From the NCBI RefSeq assembly GCF_017744135.1, contig NZ_JAGHQU010000017.1:1-64000 (forward strand): a stretch of DNA of 64,000 bases, in the 5' to 3' direction. This document shows, piece after piece, positions 1 to 10,330 of this stretch; the stretch's first letter is position 1; each line of letters opens with the position of its first letter. The notes beneath the pieces were generated by a model. That model did no database searches. It saw only the letters and a program-made list of their open reading frames with translations, and was not told where the DNA came from. The translations under genes were made by a program, and so were the position numbers. Source of the stretch: Endozoicomonas sp. G2_2 (GTDB lineage: Bacteria; Pseudomonadota; Gammaproteobacteria; Nevskiales; Salinisphaeraceae).

Positions 1-150
1 GGAAAGCAGATTAGCCTCGGGCATGGCGGTGGCCTTTCTTGGTTGCCTGGAATGCGTGGTAGCAATCCAAGCTTAAGCCATGCGGTCACCGCCGCCTTTC
101 ACGCTTATCTGCGAAGAACCTTTTTTTCTGTCTACGCGCCGTGCGCGACC

Positions 151-645
151 TCAGTCGAGGCGCGTGCGTATCTCCTCTAGGAGCCCCGCTGATGCGTCCT
201 CGATCATGTCCAGCACGCGTTCGAAACCCTGCTCGCCGCCGAAATACGGGTCGGGTACGGCTTCGCCGCGGTATCGCGCGCTAAATGTGCTGAACAGGGC
301 GATACGCGCGCGCACCTTGCCCCGGGTGTTCGCCATCTGTTCGAGGTCTGCCAGGTTGTCGGCATCCATGGCCAGCACATAGTCGAATCGTTCGAAGTCC
401 GTCGCTTGTACCTGCTGTGCCCGCAGATCGCTGAGATCGATGCCCCGGGCTGCCGCGGCAGCCGTCGCACGACGGTCCGGTGGCTTGCCGATATGCCAGT
501 CGCCCGTACCCGCGGACTCGATATGGACGCGATCCGCCCAGCCTGCCCGCGCCACCGCTTCCCGAAACACGCCGTGCGCACTCGGTGAACGACAGATATT
601 GCCCAGACAGACGAAGAGAACGGCGATTGGTGTGTGGCCCGTCAT
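151..645 (-). CDS. Low-molecular-weight protein tyrosine phosphatase
   Basis: A 164-residue cytoplasmic phosphatase that removes phosphate from tyrosine residues through a cysteinyl-phosphate intermediate. The N-terminal P-loop CLGNICRS fits the C-X5-R signature (Cys13, Arg19), and the acid Asp lies in the DPYFGG motif near residue 132. The length is typical of the family. The ATG at 645 was chosen because the family fold begins just before VLFVCLGN and because ATG overlaps the kdsB stop (ATGA), which suggests translational coupling. It is the last gene of the leftward kdsB-lpxK-msbA block. Its target cannot be read from sequence; relatives act in exopolysaccharide control or on arginine phosphate. 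No gene is seen in the first 150 bases. Confidence 0.93.
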   Translation of the reverse strand: MTGHTPIAVLFVCLGNICRSPSAHGVFREAVARAGWADRVHIESAGTGDWHIGKPPDRRATAAAAARGIDLSDLRAQQVQATDFERFDYVLAMDADNLADLEQMANTRGKVRARIALFSTFSARYRGEAVPDPYFGGEQGFERVLDMIEDASAGLLEEIRTRLD

Positions 646-1397
646 CGTTCTGCACCCGCTTTGGACATCAACTGCTCGACCCGTGCCAGATCGGCCGGCG
701 TGTCCACGCCCGGGCCCGGCGTAGCGACCGCCTCGACCAGGGCAATCGGTATATCGAGATCGAAGGCGCGAAGCTGCTCCAGCGATTCGGCGCGCTCCAG
801 CACGCCGGGCGCGGCCGCGGAAAACCGCTTCAGCGCCCCGACACGGTATGCGTATATGCCGAGATGTCGGAACGCGCCCGAAAACTCGCGATTGTCGCTG
901 TCTCGATGAAACGGGATCGGCGCGCGACTGAAATAGACTGCCCGGCCTCGCGCGCCGGCGACGACCTTGACCACGCTGGGGTTTGCGAACTCCTCGCCAC
1001 TCAGGATCGGCGTGCAGGCGGTAGCGATGCCCGCCGACGGGTCGTTGTCCAGAGCCGCGCCGACCTGATCGATCAGACGCGACGGCATCAGCGGTTCGTC
1101 CGCCTGAACGTTGACCACGATCGCGTCGTCGGACCACCCGCGCTGTTCGACCACCTCGGCGATTCGATCACTGCCGCATTGGTGATCGGCGCGCGTCATG
1201 CAGGCCGTCGCGCCGGCATGTTCGGCCGCGGACGCGATCGTCTCGGCATCCGTGGCCACGCATACGTCGGTTGCCCCGCTCGCCCGCGCTGCGCGACAGA
1301 CGTGGGCGATCATGGGCTCACCCGCAATATGCCGCAGAACCTTGTCCGGCAGCCGCGTACTGGCCAGGCGTGCAGGAATGACGACAACGAAACTCAT
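642..1397 (-). CDS. kdsB: 3-deoxy-manno-octulosonate cytidylyltransferase
   Basis: CMP-KDO synthetase activates KDO with CTP for lipopolysaccharide inner-core synthesis in the cytosol. The protein starts MSFVVVIPARLASTRLPDK, the nucleotide-binding signature of the family, followed by the conserved QADEPL-type motif (VNVQADEPLMP). At 251 residues it has the normal length. An in-frame extension upstream to 1436 exists, but it overlaps lpxK and lies before the conserved start. The start ATG overlaps the lpxK stop by four bases and the stop overlaps the phosphatase start in the same way, so the three genes are probably co-translated. Confidence 0.96.
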   Translation of the reverse strand: MSFVVVIPARLASTRLPDKVLRHIAGEPMIAHVCRAARASGATDVCVATDAETIASAAEHAGATACMTRADHQCGSDRIAEVVEQRGWSDDAIVVNVQADEPLMPSRLIDQVGAALDNDPSAGIATACTPILSGEEFANPSVVKVVAGARGRAVYFSRAPIPFHRDSDNREFSGAFRHLGIYAYRVGALKRFSAAAPGVLERAESLEQLRAFDLDIPIALVEAVATPGPGVDTPADLARVEQLMSKAGAER

Positions 1398-2416
1398 TGA
1401 GATACGGCCTCCTTTGCGCCTCGCGCATGACGACACAGCCGATCAAGCAAAGTATCCACACGCCGCGCGGCCCGGTCTGAAAACACCAGCGTTGTGCCGA
1501 CGCGCCAGTGTCGCGCGTCCGCCAGCGCGGCGCACTTCACGGCGTCCTTGTCGGTCATGAGCACGGGATAGTCTTCGGCAAAGCGTATGTGCGTGCCCGC
1601 GTATTCGTGATGGTCGGGCATGGGATGTTCGATCACGTCGAGTCCGGCCTCGCGCAGCATGGCAAAAAAACGTGCGGGATCGCCGATACCGGCCACGGCG
1701 TGTACCGGGGTCTCGAGAAAGTCGACGAGCTCGCGCTGCGTGCCGGAGACGATCCCGTGCACCGTGCCCGGTACGAGCCAGAAGTCCCCGTCGGCACCGT
1801 GTGTGAGCGACAGGTCCACCTCGTCGAGACGGCTTGCCGGCTCGCGCAACGGTCCGGCCGGCAGCATCCAGCCGTTGCCGAGGCCGCGCCGTGCGTCGGT
1901 CACCGCGATCTCGCCGTCGCGTGCCAGCGCGTAGTGTTGCAGCCCGTCGTCGGCGAGCACGATGTCGACGCCATTGTGCTCGACCAGCCGACGCGCGCCG
2001 CGCGGCCGGCGCGGGTCAACCACCACCGGCACGCCACTCGCCCGCGCGATCATCAGCGGCTCATCGCCGCAGCGCGCGGGCGACACGTCAGGCGTCACCT
2101 CGAGCGGATAAGTCGCTGCCTTGCCGCCGTAGCCGCGCGAGACCACGCCCACCTGCAATCCGCGGCCCTTGAGTCGCTCGATGAGTGCGAGCGTCAGCGG
2201 CGTCTTGCCGCTGCCCCCCACCGTGATGTTGCCGACCACGAGAACCGGCGCACCGACTTCCACGGCGTCGAGCCAGCCGCGGCCGTAGGCATTACGGCGC
2301 ACGGCCACGACGGCGCGAAAAAGCCAGGCTAGCGGGCGCAACGGCCACCAGGCGCCGCCCGCGCTATACCAGCTGCGCTCGAGCGCCGCGCGCAGCGACG
2401 AGCCGAGCGCGCTCAT
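1394..2416 (-). CDS. lpxK: Tetraacyldisaccharide 4'-kinase
   Basis: LpxK phosphorylates the 4' position of the tetraacyldisaccharide-1-phosphate lipid A precursor at the inner membrane, using ATP. The 340-residue protein has an amphipathic or membrane-associated N-terminus and the Walker A stretch GNITVGGSGKTP around residues 62-73, followed by VVSRGYGG, a family hallmark. DDGLQH near residue 155 is another. It lies directly downstream of msbA, with 49 bases between them, which is the classical gammaproteobacterial order msbA-lpxK-kdsB. Its end overlaps the kdsB start. Confidence 0.96.
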   Translation of the reverse strand: MSALGSSLRAALERSWYSAGGAWWPLRPLAWLFRAVVAVRRNAYGRGWLDAVEVGAPVLVVGNITVGGSGKTPLTLALIERLKGRGLQVGVVSRGYGGKAATYPLEVTPDVSPARCGDEPLMIARASGVPVVVDPRRPRGARRLVEHNGVDIVLADDGLQHYALARDGEIAVTDARRGLGNGWMLPAGPLREPASRLDEVDLSLTHGADGDFWLVPGTVHGIVSGTQRELVDFLETPVHAVAGIGDPARFFAMLREAGLDVIEHPMPDHHEYAGTHIRFAEDYPVLMTDKDAVKCAALADARHWRVGTTLVFSDRAARRVDTLLDRLCRHARGAKEAVSQ

Positions 2417-2465
2417 CGGGTCATGGTGTTTGTGGCGTGCACGCGCAGACGGGCCCGCAAGCGGC

Positions 2466-4229
2466 CTAGTCCGGCCGCGCGAACTGGATATCGTGCAGGC
2501 TGCGATAATGCCCGCCGATGCGCATCAGCTCGTCGTGCGTGCCCTGCTCGACCAGCTCACCGTCATGCAGCACCACGATACGGTCGGCGTCCTGAATCGT
2601 GGACAGCCGGTGCGCGATCACGAGCGTGGTGCGATCCTGCATGAGTACATCGAGCCCCTTCTGAATCGCTTTCTCGGACTCGGTGTCGAGCGCCGAGGTC
2701 GCCTCGTCGAGGATGAGAATCGGCGAATCCTTCAACAACGCCCGCGCAATCGCGATGCGCTGACGCTGGCCGCCGGACAGCATGATCCCGTTCTGCCCCA
2801 CGAGCGTGTCGTAGCCGTTGGGCAGCGACTGGATGAACTCGTCGGCATAGGCCCGCCGCGCCGCGTCCATGATCGTCTCGCGATCCGCGCCGCCCAGCGC
2901 CCCGTAGGCGATATTGCCGGCGACCGTATCGTTGAACAGCACGACGTTCTGGTCGACGAGGCTGATCTGCTGGCGCAGGTCCGCGAGCCTGTATTCCATC
3001 AGTTCGTGACCGTCGAGCTGGATGCTGCCGTCGCTGTAATCGTAGAAGCGCGGCAACAGCGACAGCAGCGTCGACTTGCCGCTGCCGGAGCGGCCCACGA
3101 ATGCAACGGTCTGCCCCGGCTTGATCTCGAAATTGATATCGCGCAGCACCGCGTGCTCGGTAAGCGGATACCGGAACGACAGCTCACGCACGACGATATC
3201 GCCTTTCGCGCGTTCGATCGCACGCGTGCCGTGGTCATTTTCGGTGGGCTCGTCGATCAGCTCGAATATCGCGCCTGCCGCCGCCATGCCTGCCTGGATG
3301 GTCGCGTTCACGCTCGTCAGGCGCTTGATCGGCCCCATCATAGCCATCATTGCGCCAAAGAACGTGGCCAGATCACCCGGCGACATGATCCCGCCGCCGG
3401 TGTCGCGCACGGCCACGGACACCACGAACGCGACCGCGAAGGCCGCGATCAGCTGGATCACGGGCACGCTCGCCGCGCTCGTCGTGGCCTTGCGCATCGA
3501 CATGCGCCGATTGCGCTCGTTGATGCGATCGAAACTGTGGCGTTCGTGCGCCTGCCCGCCGAACACCTTAACCACACGCTGGCCGGTAAGCACTTCCTCG
3601 CTGACGTGCGTGATGTCACTCATCGACTGCTGAATGCTCATGCTGTAGCGACGGAAACGCTTCGAGACATGACTGACGATCACCGCGATGATCGGACCCA
3701 CGACGAGCGTGATCAGCGCGAGCGACCAGTTCACCCAGAACATCAGGAAGGTGAAACCCACGATGCGCAGCGAGTCCTGAATCATGATCGTGATGGCGCT
3801 GGTCGCGGCACCCGAGATCTGGCCCGTGTAGTAGGTGAGCTTTGCCGTCGTCTTGCCGGTCGAGTTCGCATCGAAGAAACTGGCTGGCAGCCGCAGAAAC
3901 TGCGCGAATATGTCGCGGCGCACGTTGTAGATCACCCGATTGGCAACCCAGGACATGCCGTAGCTCGAGCAGAAGCCGAACGCGCCACGCAGCAGAAACA
4001 GGCCGAGCATGAACACCGGAATCCAGCGGATCATCCAGGGATCGCGGTCGACGATACTGCCGTCCAGCAGCGGCTTGAGAATATAGATGAGGCCCGTATC
4101 GGCCGCCGCGTAGCCGGCCATGCCCAACATCGCGATACCCAGCCACTTCTTGTGCACCCAGGTGTAGCGCAACAGGCGAGGATATATCTCGCCGATCGGC
4201 ATGTGGGTCTCGATTTTCTTCTTCGCCAA
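2466..4229 (-). CDS. msbA: Lipid A export ATP-binding/permease protein MsbA
   Basis: A half-size ABC exporter of 587 residues that flips core-lipid A across the inner membrane as a homodimer. The first 320 residues hold six hydrophobic segments. The nucleotide-binding half has Walker A (GRSGSGKST), the Q-loop, the signature LSGGQRQR, Walker B (ILILDEATSALD) and a switch histidine (IAHRLST). Immediate linkage with lpxK and kdsB supports the lipid A role over a drug-exporter role. The long open frame on the opposite strand is a high-GC shadow. Confidence 0.96.
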   Translation of the reverse strand: MAKKKIETHMPIGEIYPRLLRYTWVHKKWLGIAMLGMAGYAAADTGLIYILKPLLDGSIVDRDPWMIRWIPVFMLGLFLLRGAFGFCSSYGMSWVANRVIYNVRRDIFAQFLRLPASFFDANSTGKTTAKLTYYTGQISGAATSAITIMIQDSLRIVGFTFLMFWVNWSLALITLVVGPIIAVIVSHVSKRFRRYSMSIQQSMSDITHVSEEVLTGQRVVKVFGGQAHERHSFDRINERNRRMSMRKATTSAASVPVIQLIAAFAVAFVVSVAVRDTGGGIMSPGDLATFFGAMMAMMGPIKRLTSVNATIQAGMAAAGAIFELIDEPTENDHGTRAIERAKGDIVVRELSFRYPLTEHAVLRDINFEIKPGQTVAFVGRSGSGKSTLLSLLPRFYDYSDGSIQLDGHELMEYRLADLRQQISLVDQNVVLFNDTVAGNIAYGALGGADRETIMDAARRAYADEFIQSLPNGYDTLVGQNGIMLSGGQRQRIAIARALLKDSPILILDEATSALDTESEKAIQKGLDVLMQDRTTLVIAHRLSTIQDADRIVVLHDGELVEQGTHDELMRIGGHYRSLHDIQFARPD

Positions 4230-4294
4230 AATCCGAAGCCTGTTCCGTAGGGAGAGTCAGTGTCGCGATAACGGGCATGGCCCGCTCTGGGGGA

Positions 4295-4702
4295 TCAATT
4301 GCCGCTGCCTGTCGCGATCTCGACGTGCGCAAAGCCGGCCTGCGATGCCGAATCCAGCGCATGCACGACCGCGGCATGGGTCGCGCGGCCATCGGCGCGC
4401 ACCCGCAAGGCGCGATTCGGGTATTGTGCCCGCAGCGCCTGCAGCGATGCGACCAGCGCATCCGTTTCCGCCGGTTTGCCGTCCACGCGGTAGACACCCT
4501 CGCCGGTGACGTCGACCACGAGCGCGTCCGCAGCCGTGCTGGGCTGAGCGGTGACGGCAGCCGGCAGTTCCAACGGCAGGTCGCGCTCGTCGATGAAACG
4601 GCTCGACACCATGAAAAAGATCAACAGCAGAAAGACGATGTCGATCAGCGGCGTGAGGTTGACGGACGGCTCCTGATCGACCGTTCGTCGCACGAACTTC
4701 AT
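4295..4702 (-). CDS. exbD: Biopolymer transport protein ExbD/TolR family
   Basis: A 135-residue inner-membrane protein that, with the ExbB partner encoded just upstream, uses proton-motive force to energise TonB- or Tol-dependent work in the envelope. It has one N-terminal transmembrane helix (residues about 15-35) with the conserved membrane aspartate in [14 protein letters not shown], then a periplasmic domain. The ATG at 4702 overlaps the exbB stop (ATGA). ExbD rather than TolR is preferred because no tol-pal genes are nearby and this exbB-exbD-msbA order is common in gammaproteobacteria. Confidence 0.9.
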   Translation of the reverse strand: MKFVRRTVDQEPSVNLTPLIDIVFLLLIFFMVSSRFIDERDLPLELPAAVTAQPSTAADALVVDVTGEGVYRVDGKPAETDALVASLQALRAQYPNRALRVRADGRATHAAVVHALDSASQAGFAHVEIATGSGN

Positions 4703-5310
4703 GTGGTGCGCTCGGCACGCTGCAGTTCGATCAGCCGCACCGCCCATTGTTCGAGCAACAGCCCGCGTTTTTCTACCAGACCGTTGAAAAAGCGATAGGC
4801 CACGAGCGCGGGAATCGCCACGCAAAGCCCGGTCGCTGTGGTGACCAGCGCCTGCCCGATACCGCCGGCCAGCGCCTGGGCGTCGCCAAGGCCCGATTCC
4901 GTCATGGTCGCGAAGATGCGAATCATGCCGGCCACGGTCCCGAGCAGACCCAGTAGCGGGGTGATCGCGGCGATCGTGCCCAGCGTGTTCAGGTAGCGCG
5001 ACATGTCGTGGGCGGCCTGGCGCCCGGCCTCCTCGATACGCTCACGGCGAATATCTGCCGCCTCGGTTCGCGTGGCGAGTACCGCAGCCCAGACACGTCC
5101 GAGCGGGCTGTGCGCTTCCAGAGCTTCTCGATCGGGCGCATCGAGTGCGGGCGATCGTGCCAGCTGGTCGCGCTGCGCGACGAGATTCGGCGGTGCAATG
5201 CGCAGCGTGCGCAGTGCCCAGGCGCGCTCGATCACGATTGCGAGTCCCAGTACCGAACAGATCGCGATCGGCAGCATCAGCCATCCGCCGGCCGCCAGCA
5301 TTTCCGCCAT
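4699..5310 (-). CDS. exbB: MotA/TolQ/ExbB proton channel family protein
   Basis: A 203-residue inner-membrane proton channel subunit with three hydrophobic segments: residues about 7-27, and two near the C-terminus around the [14 protein letters not shown] motif typical of ExbB/TolQ. The chosen ATG at 5310 is preceded by AAGGAGAGG at good spacing; the frame stays open further upstream, but that part shows no family features. It is coupled to exbD by a four-base overlap and both are read toward msbA. The partner receptor system is not in the window. Confidence 0.92.
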   Translation of the reverse strand: MAEMLAAGGWLMLPIAICSVLGLAIVIERAWALRTLRIAPPNLVAQRDQLARSPALDAPDREALEAHSPLGRVWAAVLATRTEAADIRRERIEEAGRQAAHDMSRYLNTLGTIAAITPLLGLLGTVAGMIRIFATMTESGLGDAQALAGGIGQALVTTATGLCVAIPALVAYRFFNGLVEKRGLLLEQWAVRLIELQRAERTT

Positions 5311-5380
5311 GCCTCTCCTTTGCGCTGTCGGGCGAGACGGCATGATAATCGCGCGCGCCGATGCCGGCCACCCGGCGCGC

Positions 5381-7714
5381 TCAGGGCACGTGCCAGACGC
5401 GCGGCACCACATGACGCCAGCGCCGGATCTCTATCGCGTCGGGCACCGCCGGCACGCGCACCTCGACGGCGCCGGCACTGGCCGTGTTCGAAACCTCGGC
5501 GCCGATATCACCCAGGCGCTCTATCACCTCCGGCGCCGGAAACCCCCAGCGGTTCTGCCACCCGGCCGAAATCAGCGCATGGCCCGGCGATACCGCGTCG
5601 AGGAAATCTTTCGACGTCGAACTGCCGCTGCCGTGGTGGGCCACCACGAGTACGTCGGCGCCGAGCCGCACGGGAGCGCGCTCGACCAGCAGCGCTTCGG
5701 TCGCGGCTTCGATATCGCCGGTCAACAAGGTGCGCCCGCCGGGGCCATCGACAAGAACCACGCAGGAGCGCATGTTGCGCGGCGTCTCGGGACCGATATC
5801 GCGTGCCGCCGGGTAGAGGACGAAAAATCTCACGCCGTCCCATTGCCAGCGCTGCCCTGCCCGGCAGGGGCGCGCGCCGCCGGCACCGATACGCTGCTTC
5901 ACCGTCAGATCGCGCTCCACCGCCGCGGCACCGCCGGCATGGTCGATATCGGCGTGGCTGATGATCATGCGATCGATCTCGGAACGGCCCACGTGGCGCA
6001 GATAAGGCACAACGAACGTGGCCCCGGCATCGAAACCGGTGCGATACGCGGGGCCGGCGTCATAGAGCAGCGTGTGGTGGCGCGTGCGCAGCGCCACGGC
6101 CAAGCCCTGACCGACGTCGAGTACCGTCATTCGATAGGCGCCGGGCGGGATCTCTTGAAATAGTGGCCGCCACCCCAGCAGTGCCGGCAAAAGGAAGATC
6201 GGCGCAAGCCAACGCCCGGGCAAGCCCCGAGGCAAGAACGCAACCACCACGCCCACGACGGCGAGCAACAACGCAATCATGCCCGGCATGGCGATGGCGA
6301 CGGACGCGGGCGGCCAAGCGGCAATGCCGGCGAGCACGGGCCAGCCATGCGCCAAACCGGCTGCGACCGCGACCAGCAGCGGCGCGCCCAACGGCGGCCA
6401 TACCAACGCTACCAGCACCGCGATCAGGATCACCGGCACCGCAAACGCCGCCAGGGGCACAAGAACGGCGTTGACCAGTGGCGCGACGAGCGACGCCTCA
6501 CCGAAAAACCAGGCCGTGACCGGCGCGAGACCTGCAACCAGTCCGAGTTGCAGAACGCCGAAACCGATAACCCGGCGTGCCGCGGCCAAACGCGCGAGAT
6601 AGATGAGCCAGGCCACCGCGCCAAACGAAAGCCAGAAACCGGGCGCGTTCACGGAGGCCGGCGACCACACCACCACCGCGATCGCGGCCATGGCGAGCAC
6701 GCGCGACGCCGCCATACGCCGCATCGACAGCAGCGCCGCCAGCCCCGCGGCGACCATGATCAATGCGCGCTGCGTGGGTAACGCAAACCCTGCCAGCAGG
6801 GCATAGACCAGCGCGCCGAACAAGGCGATGGGCGCGGCGACCAAGAGCGCCGATACACCCGGGGTTAGCCGCAGTGCCAGCCATCGCGCAGCGAAAAACA
6901 GCCAACCCGCGATCAAACCGATATGCAGTCCGGATATGGCCACGAGATGACTCGTGCCGGTCGCGCGCAGCACATCCCACTGAACATCGGTGATGTCGTC
7001 TCGTGCACCGAGCGCCAACGCCGCGATGATCCCGCGCATCGGCGCGTCGCCCAGCGTCGTGTTCAGCCTATCGAGAGCGGCCGCCCGCCAGCGATCCATG
7101 GACTCGACCGCAGGTCGATCGCAGCGGCCCATTTGCCTGACATAGCCGGTTGCATCGATGCGCTCGCGCCAGAGCCAGGCTTCGTAGTCGAATGTGCCCG
7201 GGTTGGCGGAACCGTGCGGCGTATCGAGTTTGATCGCCGCGCTCACACAATCGCCCGGGCGCAGCGTGTGCGCCGGGTCGTACCAGGAGATTCGAGACCG
7301 ATACGGCGGGCTGTCACGCGCAAGGACAAAGCGGCTGCGAAACGCGTCGTTCGAGACCAGGCCTGCCACTCGCCCCGTCAGCGAAACGGTGTCGCCGCTA
7401 CGCGCCACGGGCCAGCGCGAATCGATACGCTGGCCCATGTCGATACTCGTCCACGCGCTTGCGAGCAGCAACGCTGCGACGATCGTTCGCCCCGGCCAGC
7501 GCCGCAGACAAAACACAAGGCCCACGAGCAGCCAGACGAGAGAGACCGGCTCGGGTCGCAGATAGGTCGCAAGCGTGCTCGCGATCACGGCTACCGCGAG
7601 TACACGCGGATCCGACTCGAGCGCACGTAACAGAGGCGCCACGTTCGTTCGGGGCCGTCCCGAAATACTGCCTGTAACCCCATCGCCGACCATGACCGCT
7701 CCGGCACGCGACAT
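5381..7714 (-). CDS. comEC: DNA internalization competence protein ComEC/Rec2
   Basis: A 777-residue inner-membrane protein that forms the channel for single-stranded DNA entry during natural transformation. It has N-terminal hydrophobic segments, an OB-like soluble region (around residues 85-180), a central competence domain with many membrane helices (residues about 215-510) including [15 protein letters not shown], and a C-terminal metallo-beta-lactamase-like domain with [10 protein letters not shown] and VAHHGSGSS metal motifs. The start at 7714 has an AAGG upstream. It is full-length and suggests competence capacity, though no other com or pil genes are present here. It sits alone between lolD and exbB. 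Confidence 0.93.
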   Translation of the reverse strand: MSRAGAVMVGDGVTGSISGRPRTNVAPLLRALESDPRVLAVAVIASTLATYLRPEPVSLVWLLVGLVFCLRRWPGRTIVAALLLASAWTSIDMGQRIDSRWPVARSGDTVSLTGRVAGLVSNDAFRSRFVLARDSPPYRSRISWYDPAHTLRPGDCVSAAIKLDTPHGSANPGTFDYEAWLWRERIDATGYVRQMGRCDRPAVESMDRWRAAALDRLNTTLGDAPMRGIIAALALGARDDITDVQWDVLRATGTSHLVAISGLHIGLIAGWLFFAARWLALRLTPGVSALLVAAPIALFGALVYALLAGFALPTQRALIMVAAGLAALLSMRRMAASRVLAMAAIAVVVWSPASVNAPGFWLSFGAVAWLIYLARLAAARRVIGFGVLQLGLVAGLAPVTAWFFGEASLVAPLVNAVLVPLAAFAVPVILIAVLVALVWPPLGAPLLVAVAAGLAHGWPVLAGIAAWPPASVAIAMPGMIALLLAVVGVVVAFLPRGLPGRWLAPIFLLPALLGWRPLFQEIPPGAYRMTVLDVGQGLAVALRTRHHTLLYDAGPAYRTGFDAGATFVVPYLRHVGRSEIDRMIISHADIDHAGGAAAVERDLTVKQRIGAGGARPCRAGQRWQWDGVRFFVLYPAARDIGPETPRNMRSCVVLVDGPGGRTLLTGDIEAATEALLVERAPVRLGADVLVVAHHGSGSSTSKDFLDAVSPGHALISAGWQNRWGFPAPEVIERLGDIGAEVSNTASAGAVEVRVPAVPDAIEIRRWRHVVPRVWHVP

Positions 7715-7864
7715 CGGCGTGCCTTATCGTTATGCGGTTACTGTATCGGCCACGATTGCCGCAAGCGCACGCCGCACACCTGTCGCACCGCGAAGGTGGC
7801 GCGTAGATGACCTACGGGTGTGCTCACCGCGGCGCGAAACTCGACGACGCAACCGCGCCGCGGA

Positions 7865-8572
7865 TCAGACCAGGGCGGCGTCCTCTGCCGGCGCGAGATG
7901 CCCGTCCTCAAGTGTCCAGACCTGGTCCATGCGCTGGGCCAGTTCCCGGTCGTGGGTCACCATGACCAGACTGGTGTTCAACGACTCGTTGAGCTCGAGC
8001 ATCATGTCGAACACGCTCGACGCGGTGCGATGATCCAGGTTGCCGGTCGGCTCGTCCGCGAGAATACAGGCCGGACGCGTGACGAGCGCGCGTGCGACGG
8101 CGGCCCGTTGACGCTCGCCACCGGACAGTTCGGTCGGCTTGTGCTCGAGGCGATCCCCCAGGCCCACCTTGCGCAGCAGATCGCGGGCCGCGTCGAGCGC
8201 TGGCGCGGGCGAACCGCGCCGGATCAGCAGCGGCATGGCCACGTTTTCGACCGTGGTGAACTCCGGCAGCAGATGGTGAAACTGGTAGATGAAACCCAGC
8301 TTTTCGTTGCGTAGCTTGCCGCGCGCAGCGTTCGAGAGGGTGGTCATGTCCCGCCCGCCGATCCGCACTTCACCGGTGGTGGGCACATCCAGCCCGCCGA
8401 GCAGATGCAGCAACGTGGACTTGCCCGAGCCGGACGCTCCGATGACCGCGATCTTGGCGCCCGGCGCCACGTCGAGGTTGATATCGTCGAGCACCGTGAC
8501 CGGCTCGCGCACCTCGGTGAATGTCTTAGACAGCTGCGTGCAGCCCAGCACGCTGGTGGCTTGATCACTCAT
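7865..8572 (-). CDS. lolD: Lipoprotein-releasing system ATP-binding protein LolD
   Basis: A 235-residue cytoplasmic ATPase of the LolCDE complex, which extracts outer-membrane lipoproteins from the inner membrane and passes them to LolA. It has Walker A (GASGSGKST), the signature LSGGERQR, Walker B ([12 protein letters not shown]) and a switch histidine (VTHDREL). The sequence [16 protein letters not shown] around the Q-loop is typical of LolD. The start at 8572 lies inside the 3' end of lolC (eight-base overlap), so the pair is co-translated. The 150 bases downstream to comEC contain no gene. Confidence 0.94.
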   Translation of the reverse strand: MSDQATSVLGCTQLSKTFTEVREPVTVLDDINLDVAPGAKIAVIGASGSGKSTLLHLLGGLDVPTTGEVRIGGRDMTTLSNAARGKLRNEKLGFIYQFHHLLPEFTTVENVAMPLLIRRGSPAPALDAARDLLRKVGLGDRLEHKPTELSGGERQRAAVARALVTRPACILADEPTGNLDHRTASSVFDMMLELNESLNTSLVMVTHDRELAQRMDQVWTLEDGHLAPAEDAALV

Positions 8573-9815
8573 AGCGCAACGCCTCCGCCGGCTGCACCCG
8601 GGCGGCGCGCCAGGCCGGGTAAAGCGTGGAAAGGAAAGACAGCACGAGCGACAGCAGTGCAATCCGCACCACGTCGGTTTCATGCAGCTCGGCCTTGAGC
8701 TGGCTGATGTAGTACACGTCCGCCGACAGCAGATCCGTATTCAGCAGGCTTTCGAGCATGGGCACGATATGTTCGATGTTGATCGACAGCAGGATGCCCA
8801 GCGCCACGCCGACCACCGTGCCGATTACGCCGATCAGCGACCCCTGCACCATGAAGATCGCCATTACCGACTTCGGCGACATGCCCAGCGTACGCAGAAT
8901 CGCGATATCGCCCTGCTTGTCGGTGACCACCATCACCAGCATCGACACGATATTGAACGCCGCCACCGCGATGATCAGGCTCAGGATGATGAACATCACC
9001 GTCTTCTCGGTCGCGATCGCGTGGAAGAAGTTCGCATGCTGACGGGTCCAGTCCGATACCCGCTTGCCCGGGTCGAGAACCACCTGTAGCTGGCGGCTGA
9101 CGTCCGGTGCATCGAACATGTCCTTGAGGTGCAGACGCAGGCCGCTGACGCCGTCCTTCATGTTGTAGAGCGTGGCCGCGTCGCCCATGTGCACCATCAC
9201 CATGCCGCGGTCGTACTCGTACATGCCCACCTTGAAGACGCCGCCCACGGTGAACCGCCGGAAACGCGGCACGATGCCGGCCGGCGTGATGTTCGCCTCC
9301 GGAATCATCAGGTCGATCTTGTCGCCCACGCCCACGCCGAGCAGCGTCGCGAGTTCGGCACCGATGACAATGCGGTACTTGCCTTTCTCGAGTGCGCCGA
9401 ACTCGCCGGCGACCATGTGATCGGCCACGTCCGAGACGTTGCGCTCCTGCGCGGGGACCACACCACGAATCATGGTGCCGGCCATGTTGCGCCCCGAGCG
9501 CACCATGCCCTCGCCACTGATATATGGCGCGGCACCTTCGACGTCCTTGATGCGTCGGTCGACCTGCGTCTCCAGATCCTGCCAGCCCTGCAGCGCGCCG
9601 CGCCCGCTGGAAATTTCCACATGGGACGCCATGCCGAGAATACGATCGCGCAGCTCCGCCTCGAAGCCGTTCATGACCGACAGCACCGTGATGAGCAGCA
9701 TCACCGCCAGCGCGATTCCCCCCATCGAGATGGAGGAAATGAAGGAGATGAAATGGTTGCGCCGCTTGGCCCGTGTGTATTTCAGGCCGGCGTAGAGTTC
9801 TAGGGGTCTAAACAT
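8565..9815 (-). CDS. lolC: Lipoprotein-releasing ABC transporter permease (LolC/E family)
   Basis: A 416-residue inner-membrane permease of the lipoprotein release system. The N-terminus [22 protein letters not shown] with a following transmembrane helix, a large periplasmic domain (residues about 50-265) and three C-terminal helices containing the FtsX-like segment match LolC/LolE. Only one permease gene is present in this locus, so the complex may use a single LolF-like homodimeric permease, or the second gene lies elsewhere. It overlaps lolD by eight bases. Confidence 0.92.
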   Translation of the reverse strand: MFRPLELYAGLKYTRAKRRNHFISFISSISMGGIALAVMLLITVLSVMNGFEAELRDRILGMASHVEISSGRGALQGWQDLETQVDRRIKDVEGAAPYISGEGMVRSGRNMAGTMIRGVVPAQERNVSDVADHMVAGEFGALEKGKYRIVIGAELATLLGVGVGDKIDLMIPEANITPAGIVPRFRRFTVGGVFKVGMYEYDRGMVMVHMGDAATLYNMKDGVSGLRLHLKDMFDAPDVSRQLQVVLDPGKRVSDWTRQHANFFHAIATEKTVMFIILSLIIAVAAFNIVSMLVMVVTDKQGDIAILRTLGMSPKSVMAIFMVQGSLIGVIGTVVGVALGILLSINIEHIVPMLESLLNTDLLSADVYYISQLKAELHETDVVRIALLSLVLSFLSTLYPAWRAARVQPAEALRYE

Positions 9816-9892
9816 TGGCGCGCATTAAAGCATAATGGCGTTCATCGGCGCAGGGGGTCTGCTGCCGACGAGCACACCGGGGGAAATCGGTC

Positions 9893-10330
9893 ATGCGCAT
9901 GAGAACGTCTGTGTTTCTATTAGTTCAGGTCACGGGGCTGATTTTTCCGGCCGCCGGCGCGTTCGCTGCGAGTGCGCAAGGCTACGGCAGCGGCGAGCAC
10001 AGCGCGCCGCAATCGCAAAGTCATACGGCGCAAACCACTACGCGGGGCACGGTGCTGGAGATGCCCGCCGCGAGCGATGCCGCGGGACAGGCATCTTCGC
10101 CGCCCTCGGCCCGCCCGGACACGCCCCCACGCGGGATGACCAAATCCCGGGTGCTGGCACGCTACGGCAAGCCCGTCAGCCAGAGCGGGCCCGTCGGTCA
10201 GCCGCCGATCTCGCGCTGGGACTATCCCGACTACCGGCTTTACTTCGAGTACGACCACGTACTGCATGCCGTAATCCCGGATCACCCCGAGCCGATTGCG
10301 CATACCGAAGAACTTCAGACCGGCAACTAG
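9893..10330 (+). CDS. Small exported protein of unknown function
   Basis: A 145-residue protein with a probable Sec signal peptide (basic start, hydrophobic residues 6-20, likely cleavage near AFAASA), a low-complexity Ser/Gln/Thr/Pro linker to residue about 80, and a compact C-terminal segment containing GMTKSRVLARYGKPVS then WDYPDYRLYFEYDHVLHAVI. That layout resembles SmpA/BamE-like small envelope domains (GMTKxxVxxxxGxP), but this is a resemblance only. The stop is directly followed by the aguA ATG (TAGATG), so it is probably co-transcribed with aguA. Its function is unknown. Confidence 0.75.
   Translation: MRMRTSVFLLVQVTGLIFPAAGAFAASAQGYGSGEHSAPQSQSHTAQTTTRGTVLEMPAASDAAGQASSPPSARPDTPPRGMTKSRVLARYGKPVSQSGPVGQPPISRWDYPDYRLYFEYDHVLHAVIPDHPEPIAHTEELQTGN

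Noticed and set aside
1-150. 3' end of another gene at the left edge
   Set aside because: The first 150 bases show no convincing coding frame or known C-terminus on either strand.
2430-4250. 606-codon open frame on the plus strand across msbA
   Set aside because: It is antisense to a complete msbA, has low-complexity His/Arg/Asp-rich translation and no family motifs; such frames are common in high-GC DNA.
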